A stretch of DNA of 9,535 nucleotides from Methanobacteriota archaeon (GTDB taxonomy: Archaea; Thermoplasmatota; Poseidoniia; MGIII; CG-Epi1). The notes below the pieces were generated by a model that was not told the origin of the DNA, ran no database searches, and saw only the letters and a list, made by a program, of their open reading frames with translations. This document shows positions 6,394-9,535 of the stretch, piece after piece (positions within the stretch are counted from its first letter, which is position 1; every line of letters starts with the position of its first letter). The stretch lies in contig JAAZXP010000041.1 in the NCBI GenBank assembly GCA_014240055.1, positions 1-9,535 of the forward strand, written 5' to 3'. A program made the position numbers and the translations under genes.

Positions 6394-7366
6394 AATAGCA
6401 ATAGGCATTGAATCAACAGCTCATACTGCCGGTGTTGGCTTGATTACTTCTGAAGGTGAGATACTTTCTAACCAAAGAGCACTTTATGTACCTGAAGAAG
6501 GTGGGATACATCCTAGAGAAGCTGCGAACCATCATTCTGAAAAGTTACCCTATTTATTCAAAGCAGCACTTGAAGAAGCAAACTTGACTCCAGATGACAT
6601 TTCTCTTGTTTCCTATGCAAGAGGGCCTGGTCTTGGCCCTTGTTTACGAACTGGAGCTACTGCTGCACGAGCTTTTGCATATTCTAACGACATACCTCTT
6701 TTGGGTGTGAATCATTGTGTAGCTCATTTAGAGATCGGCCTTCTTGAAGGTGCAACAGATCCTGTTTTACTTTATCTTTCGGGTGCTAATACACAAGTTA
6801 TTGCCTATGCTGCTGGACGTTACAGAGTATTTGGAGAAACAATTGACATAGGTATAGGAAATGGTTTGGATAAATTTGCCAGGGAGGCTGGAATGGGTTT
6901 TCCCGGAGGCCCTAAACTTGAAAAAGTAGCAAAAGGTGATGAACTTTTAGATCTTCCTTATTCCGTAAAAGGTATGGACTTAGCATTTTCAGGTTTGATG
7001 ACTGCAGCTAAACAAAAATTAGATTCAGGACACTCTCTTAGCACAGTAGCTTATTCAATTCAGGAGATTGCTTTTGCCATGTCTTGTGAAGTATCTGAGA
7101 GAGCTTTAGCACATACTGGCAAAAAAGAGTTAGTATTGGGAGGTGGTGTAGCCTGTAATTCACGTCTCAGAGAAATGACTGCAATTATGACTGAAGAGCG
7201 TGGAGTCAAATGTTTTGTTCCAGATAGATCTCTCTGTGTTGACAATGGCGTCATGATTGCATGGTTGGGTCTTCAAATGATGAGTGCTGATTACAAGATA
7301 ACCGAAAAAGATAATGAGGTTGATCAAAGATACCGAACAGATATGGTGGAAGTTACATGGAGATAA
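6386..7366 (+). CDS. kae1: KEOPS complex subunit Kae1, tRNA N6-threonylcarbamoyladenosine synthase
   Basis: Catalytic subunit of KEOPS. It transfers threonylcarbamoyl from TC-AMP to A37 of ANN-decoding tRNAs (t6A). From the TTG at 6386 the protein is 326 residues and begins MSKIAIGIESTAHTAG, matching the usual Kae1 N terminus and length. The in-frame TTG at 6368 would add six unneeded residues. Visible family motifs are GGIHPREAANHHS (39-51), RGPGLGPCLRTGA (79-91), the metal-binding NHCVAHLEIG (H110 and H114), LYLSGANTQ, GNGLDKFAREAG, VLGGGVACNSRLR, CVDNGVMIAWLG with the metal-ligand Asp, and the terminal RYRTDMVEVTWR. The SGANTQ motif has Ala where SGGNTQ is usual. The gene overlaps the stop of the upstream surface gene by 8 bases and bud32 by 10 bases. 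Archaeal Kae1 is often fused to Bud32; here the two are adjacent but separate. The other KEOPS subunits (Pcc1, Cgi121) are not in the window. Confidence 0.96.
   Translation: MSKIAIGIESTAHTAGVGLITSEGEILSNQRALYVPEEGGIHPREAANHHSEKLPYLFKAALEEANLTPDDISLVSYARGPGLGPCLRTGATAARAFAYSNDIPLLGVNHCVAHLEIGLLEGATDPVLLYLSGANTQVIAYAAGRYRVFGETIDIGIGNGLDKFAREAGMGFPGGPKLEKVAKGDELLDLPYSVKGMDLAFSGLMTAAKQKLDSGHSLSTVAYSIQEIAFAMSCEVSERALAHTGKKELVLGGGVACNSRLREMTAIMTEERGVKCFVPDRSLCVDNGVMIAWLGLQMMSADYKITEKDNEVDQRYRTDMVEVTWR
7345..7350 (+). promoter_or_regulatory. Ribosome binding site of bud32 inside the kae1 3' end
   Basis: GGTGGA lies six bases before the ATG at 7357 and is complementary to the archaeal 16S rRNA 3' end. 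It fixes the bud32 start and contrasts with the leaderless genes of the window, as expected for an internal operon gene. Confidence 0.5.
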
Positions 7367-7965
7367 AGTATAGGGGGGCGGAAGCAATTGTGGAAACACG
7401 TCAGTGGCTTGGCCAGAAAGTTATTTTTAAAACAAGAAATAAGCGTGGTTATAGACATCCCGTTCTTGAAAAAAGATTAGTTAAAGAAAGGTTACGGAGT
7501 GAAGCTCGTATAATTGAGCGGTTATTTTCACATGGTGTGAAAGTTCCAGCAATATACAGTGTTGATATTTCTAAGAGTTGCATTATTATGGAATTTATAG
7601 ATGGTGTTACTCTTGAGAAGGCATTAAGAGGAGATAATTTCAATCAGTATTTGGATGAAACTGCTAAACTATTAGCATTACTTCATTCATTAAATATAGT
7701 TCACGGAGACCCTACCACTAGTAATTTCATGGTCACAGATGTGGTTTATGCTATTGACTTTGGATTATCTTCAGTTTCGGATGATAGTGAGGATAGAGCA
7801 TCAGATTTACGTGTATTTTTAGAATCTCTAGATTCTCATCATTCAGAAATTTCAGGTAGAGAAATATTTTTGTCACATTATTCTGAATGGAGTGATTCAG
7901 GTCCAGTACTAGAAGCATTAAAAGTACTCGAATTAAGAGGGCGTTATAATCTAATGAGAGGTTAG
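7357..7965 (+). CDS. bud32: KEOPS complex kinase/ATPase subunit Bud32
   Basis: Small atypical Ser/Thr kinase (PRPK/piD261 family) that binds Kae1 and supports t6A synthesis by ATP hydrolysis. It has 202 residues, the normal size for the stand-alone archaeal form. Visible motifs are GAEA at 7-10, K25 in the VIFKTRNKRGYR strand (ATP lysine), SEAR with E49 (salt-bridge Glu), the hinge IIMEFIDG (76-83), the catalytic loop HGDPTTSN at 116-123 (D118, N123), the metal-binding DFG at 134-136, and the family C terminus RGRYNLMRG. The catalytic loop has Pro119 where Leu (HGDLTTSN) is nearly standard, but the key Asp and Asn are intact. The ATG overlaps the end of kae1 by 10 bases behind a good ribosome binding site, so Kae1 and Bud32 are probably made in step. 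Confidence 0.95.
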   Translation: MEIKYRGAEAIVETRQWLGQKVIFKTRNKRGYRHPVLEKRLVKERLRSEARIIERLFSHGVKVPAIYSVDISKSCIIMEFIDGVTLEKALRGDNFNQYLDETAKLLALLHSLNIVHGDPTTSNFMVTDVVYAIDFGLSSVSDDSEDRASDLRVFLESLDSHHSEISGREIFLSHYSEWSDSGPVLEALKVLELRGRYNLMRG

Positions 7966-7995
7966 GGTCATTGTAATAATCCCCCCATTACTAAC

Positions 7996-8002
7996 AAAAT
8001 AA
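7996..8002 (+). promoter_or_regulatory. Possible TATA box for the propeller-protein gene
   Basis: AAAATAA is centred 23 bases upstream of the ATG at 8022, in the 56-base gap after bud32. The spacing fits a leaderless archaeal promoter but the match to the TATA consensus is only fair. Otherwise the gap holds a run of six C residues and nothing else recognisable. Confidence 0.35.
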
Positions 8003-8021
8003 GAATACAGGTATCTCAATA

Positions 8022-9503
8022 ATGAAGAAATTAACTCTAGTGATATTATTAGTTGCAATTTTATTCAGTTTTTCTAGTGCTAATGCTGAAAAAGAGCCTA
8101 CTTGGACTTATGTATCTACTGACGGTATTACTGATGTTTCAATATCAGAAGATTCTGGAAATATATCTGCGACTTATGGAAAAACAGTTTCGTTGTGGTT
8201 AAATCACACTTCTACGCCTTACAATAGTAAAACTTTAGGTCAAGGTATAACTTCTATGGATATGTCTTCAAATGGTAAATACGTAGTTATAGCTGAAGAA
8301 AGTGATGCAACACTCACACTTTATGAGCAAGGAACTAAAGAATGGGACAAATCAGATTTTTTCCTAAGTGTCAATGGCGTAGATATAACATCTGATGGTT
8401 CTCATATTGCTGTAATTGATTATCGTAATGTTTATTATTTTGGTAAATCTTCAAATGAGGAAATATGGTCTGCAAATTTTGTTGACGATGTGATGTCTTC
8501 AGTAGCAATATCTTCAAATTCCCAATATCTTGCAGCAGGCACTGAAGATGGTAATGTTTACGTTTATGATACTTCATCTTCAGATTATGTATGGTATCAT
8601 TCAGGCACTTTAGATGGGCAGATTATAGATTTAGATTTTTCTGAAGATAGTAATCATTTGATTGTGGGAACTGAAAATGGTAAAGTTTACATTTTTGCAT
8701 CTTTAGATGGTGTAATAGAAATGGAATATGCTCAACCCGATGAGGTAACTTGTGTGTCAGGTAGTTTGAATTCAAATTATTATGCCTTTGGAACTGATCA
8801 AGGTTTGGTTTCTGTTCTTGATTTGAGTTTGGATTTTACAATTTGGGAGAAAGATATTGGAGGTGAAATAACTGAGGTTGATTTTAATGGTAAAGGAAGT
8901 TATTTGGTTGCAGGATCAACAAATAAGAAATTATTATTAGCTAATATTACAAATGGTGACGAAATCTGGCGAACTACAGCCTCAGGAGGCATTACTAGCG
9001 TGTCAATGTCTTACAGAGGTGAAAACATATTAGTAGGAACTTCCGAGGGCTTGGAATTATACTACGAACAACAATTAGATAATCAAGCACCAATTACTGT
9101 CATTGAATCTATAAATCCAACTACTGCTTTACCAGGTACTTTGATTGCCATGAATGGTTCTGCATTTGACTCTGATGGTTTTATTGTAGACTATCTTTGG
9201 AATTCAAATATTGATGGCAATCTGTCGAACTTGTCCAATTTTACAATTTCTAATCTAACAACTGGCTACCACATAATTACTTTTAAAGCTGAAGATAATG
9301 AAGGAAGATGGAGCCGTCCCGTTACGGCTAATGTAGGTGTAGGGGATTTTCCAGAGGCGACAATTGATTCAATAAGTGGTTGTACTGATTTTTCAAATTG
9401 CATAATTAGTGAAGATATTAGTATTGATTTTACAGGTTCAGCCGTTTCTGAAGCTTCGAATGATACAGAAGTTGTTGGCTACCAATGTCGTTTATCGCCC
9501 TAA
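8022..9503 (+). CDS. Secreted beta-propeller (WD40/YVTN-like) protein with PKD-like domains, 3' end probably artificial
   Basis: Signal peptide MKKLTLVILLVAILFSFSSANA, probable cleavage near residue 22. Residues ~33-348 contain about eight propeller repeats. Each has a strand like [IV]TSVSMS or IIDLDFSED, a turn (S-x-x-G/N-x-Y/H), then L-x-[AV]-G-T-x-x-G-x-[VL]-x-[VL]-[YF], the WD40/YVTN pattern (for example 159-182, 200-224, 282-306, 323-346). A PKD-like domain follows at ~355-440 (SAFDSDGFIVDYLWNSNIDG, LTTGYHIITFKAEDNEGRWS). A second starts at ~443 (ATIDSISG, ISIDFTGSA, VVGYQ) but stops after 46 residues, just where Trp would follow. The continuation is found inverted at the window edge, so the CRLSP ending and TAA are probably artefacts and the real protein is longer. 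It is likely a cell-surface or exported binding protein; the ligand is unknown. No membrane anchor is seen in the part present. Confidence 0.85.
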   Translation: MKKLTLVILLVAILFSFSSANAEKEPTWTYVSTDGITDVSISEDSGNISATYGKTVSLWLNHTSTPYNSKTLGQGITSMDMSSNGKYVVIAEESDATLTLYEQGTKEWDKSDFFLSVNGVDITSDGSHIAVIDYRNVYYFGKSSNEEIWSANFVDDVMSSVAISSNSQYLAAGTEDGNVYVYDTSSSDYVWYHSGTLDGQIIDLDFSEDSNHLIVGTENGKVYIFASLDGVIEMEYAQPDEVTCVSGSLNSNYYAFGTDQGLVSVLDLSLDFTIWEKDIGGEITEVDFNGKGSYLVAGSTNKKLLLANITNGDEIWRTTASGGITSVSMSYRGENILVGTSEGLELYYEQQLDNQAPITVIESINPTTALPGTLIAMNGSAFDSDGFIVDYLWNSNIDGNLSNLSNFTISNLTTGYHIITFKAEDNEGRWSRPVTANVGVGDFPEATIDSISGCTDFSNCIISEDISIDFTGSAVSEASNDTEVVGYQCRLSP

Positions 9504-9534
9504 AAATTATTTCGTGTGAACCACGTTGTAAAGA
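9478..9534 (-). other. Inverted fragment of a PKD-like domain at the window edge (probable fold-back chimera)
   Basis: The minus strand encodes SLQRGSHEIIFRAINDIGS, open to the window edge. It aligns with LTTGYHIITFKAEDNEGR in the first PKD-like domain of the plus-strand gene (shared L, G, H, I, F, A, G in register). It is therefore what the truncated second PKD-like domain lacks, but on the wrong strand. The junction lies near 9478-9488. Confidence 0.6.
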
Positions 9535-9535
9535 A

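Noticed and set aside
7972..7995. GTAAT / ATTAC inverted repeat flanking a run of six C residues after bud32
   Set aside because: The stem is only 5 base pairs with a 9-base loop and no T-run follows; too weak to call a terminator or operator.
1..9535. tRNA, rRNA, CRISPR array, insertion sequence or att site
   Set aside because: Coding sequence fills almost the whole window; no cloverleaf, spaced direct repeats, transposase motifs or terminal inverted repeats were seen.

Overview
The window looks like a fragment of an uncultivated planktonic euryarchaeon, most likely Marine Group II/III (Poseidoniales or relatives). The reasons are a geranylgeranyl-reductase-family flavoprotein, separate archaeal-type Kae1 and Bud32 genes, TATA boxes about 24-26 bases upstream of start codons (leaderless transcripts), AT-rich DNA, and several large sequon-rich secreted beta-sandwich or propeller proteins. 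The taxonomic placement is inference; no rRNA or other marker settles it.

Layout. Bases 61-2928 (+) carry the 3' part of a very large membrane-anchored surface protein. It has tandem Ig-like/CARDB-like domains, one membrane span, and a cytoplasmic C-terminal domain that reads like a ubiquitin-fold (beta-grasp) module. Nine bases later, 2938-4116 (+) encodes a geranylgeranyl reductase family protein. Its 3' end overlaps by 78 bases, tail to tail, with a minus-strand gene (4039-4863) for a small secreted, membrane-anchored protein with a basic cytoplasmic tail. A short divergent promoter region (4864-4950) with one TATA box per direction separates it from 4951-6393 (+), a surface protein with a beta-helix-like region, a membrane span and a strongly acidic tail. 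That gene overlaps kae1 (6386-7366, +), which overlaps bud32 (7357-7965, +). The last two are the catalytic and kinase subunits of KEOPS, which makes t6A37 on tRNAs. A 56-base gap with a possible TATA box precedes 8022-9503 (+), a secreted beta-propeller protein with PKD-like domains.

Together, four of the seven genes are cell-envelope proteins with an export signal and/or a C-terminal anchor (two have both), surrounding lipid (GGR) and tRNA modification (KEOPS) genes. The three membrane-anchored ones end in very different cytoplasmic tails: ubiquitin-like, basic and acidic.

Main items for a second look. (1) The ubiquitin-like domain at the cytoplasmic end of a giant surface protein. (2) The last ~55 bases, which on the minus strand encode the missing second half of the PKD-like domain that the plus-strand gene is in the middle of. 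This suggests a fold-back (inverted) chimera at the end of the contig, so the stop codon at 9501-9503 is probably artificial. The first ~85 bases show a weaker, symmetric sign of the same thing, so the 5' end of the first gene should not be trusted either.
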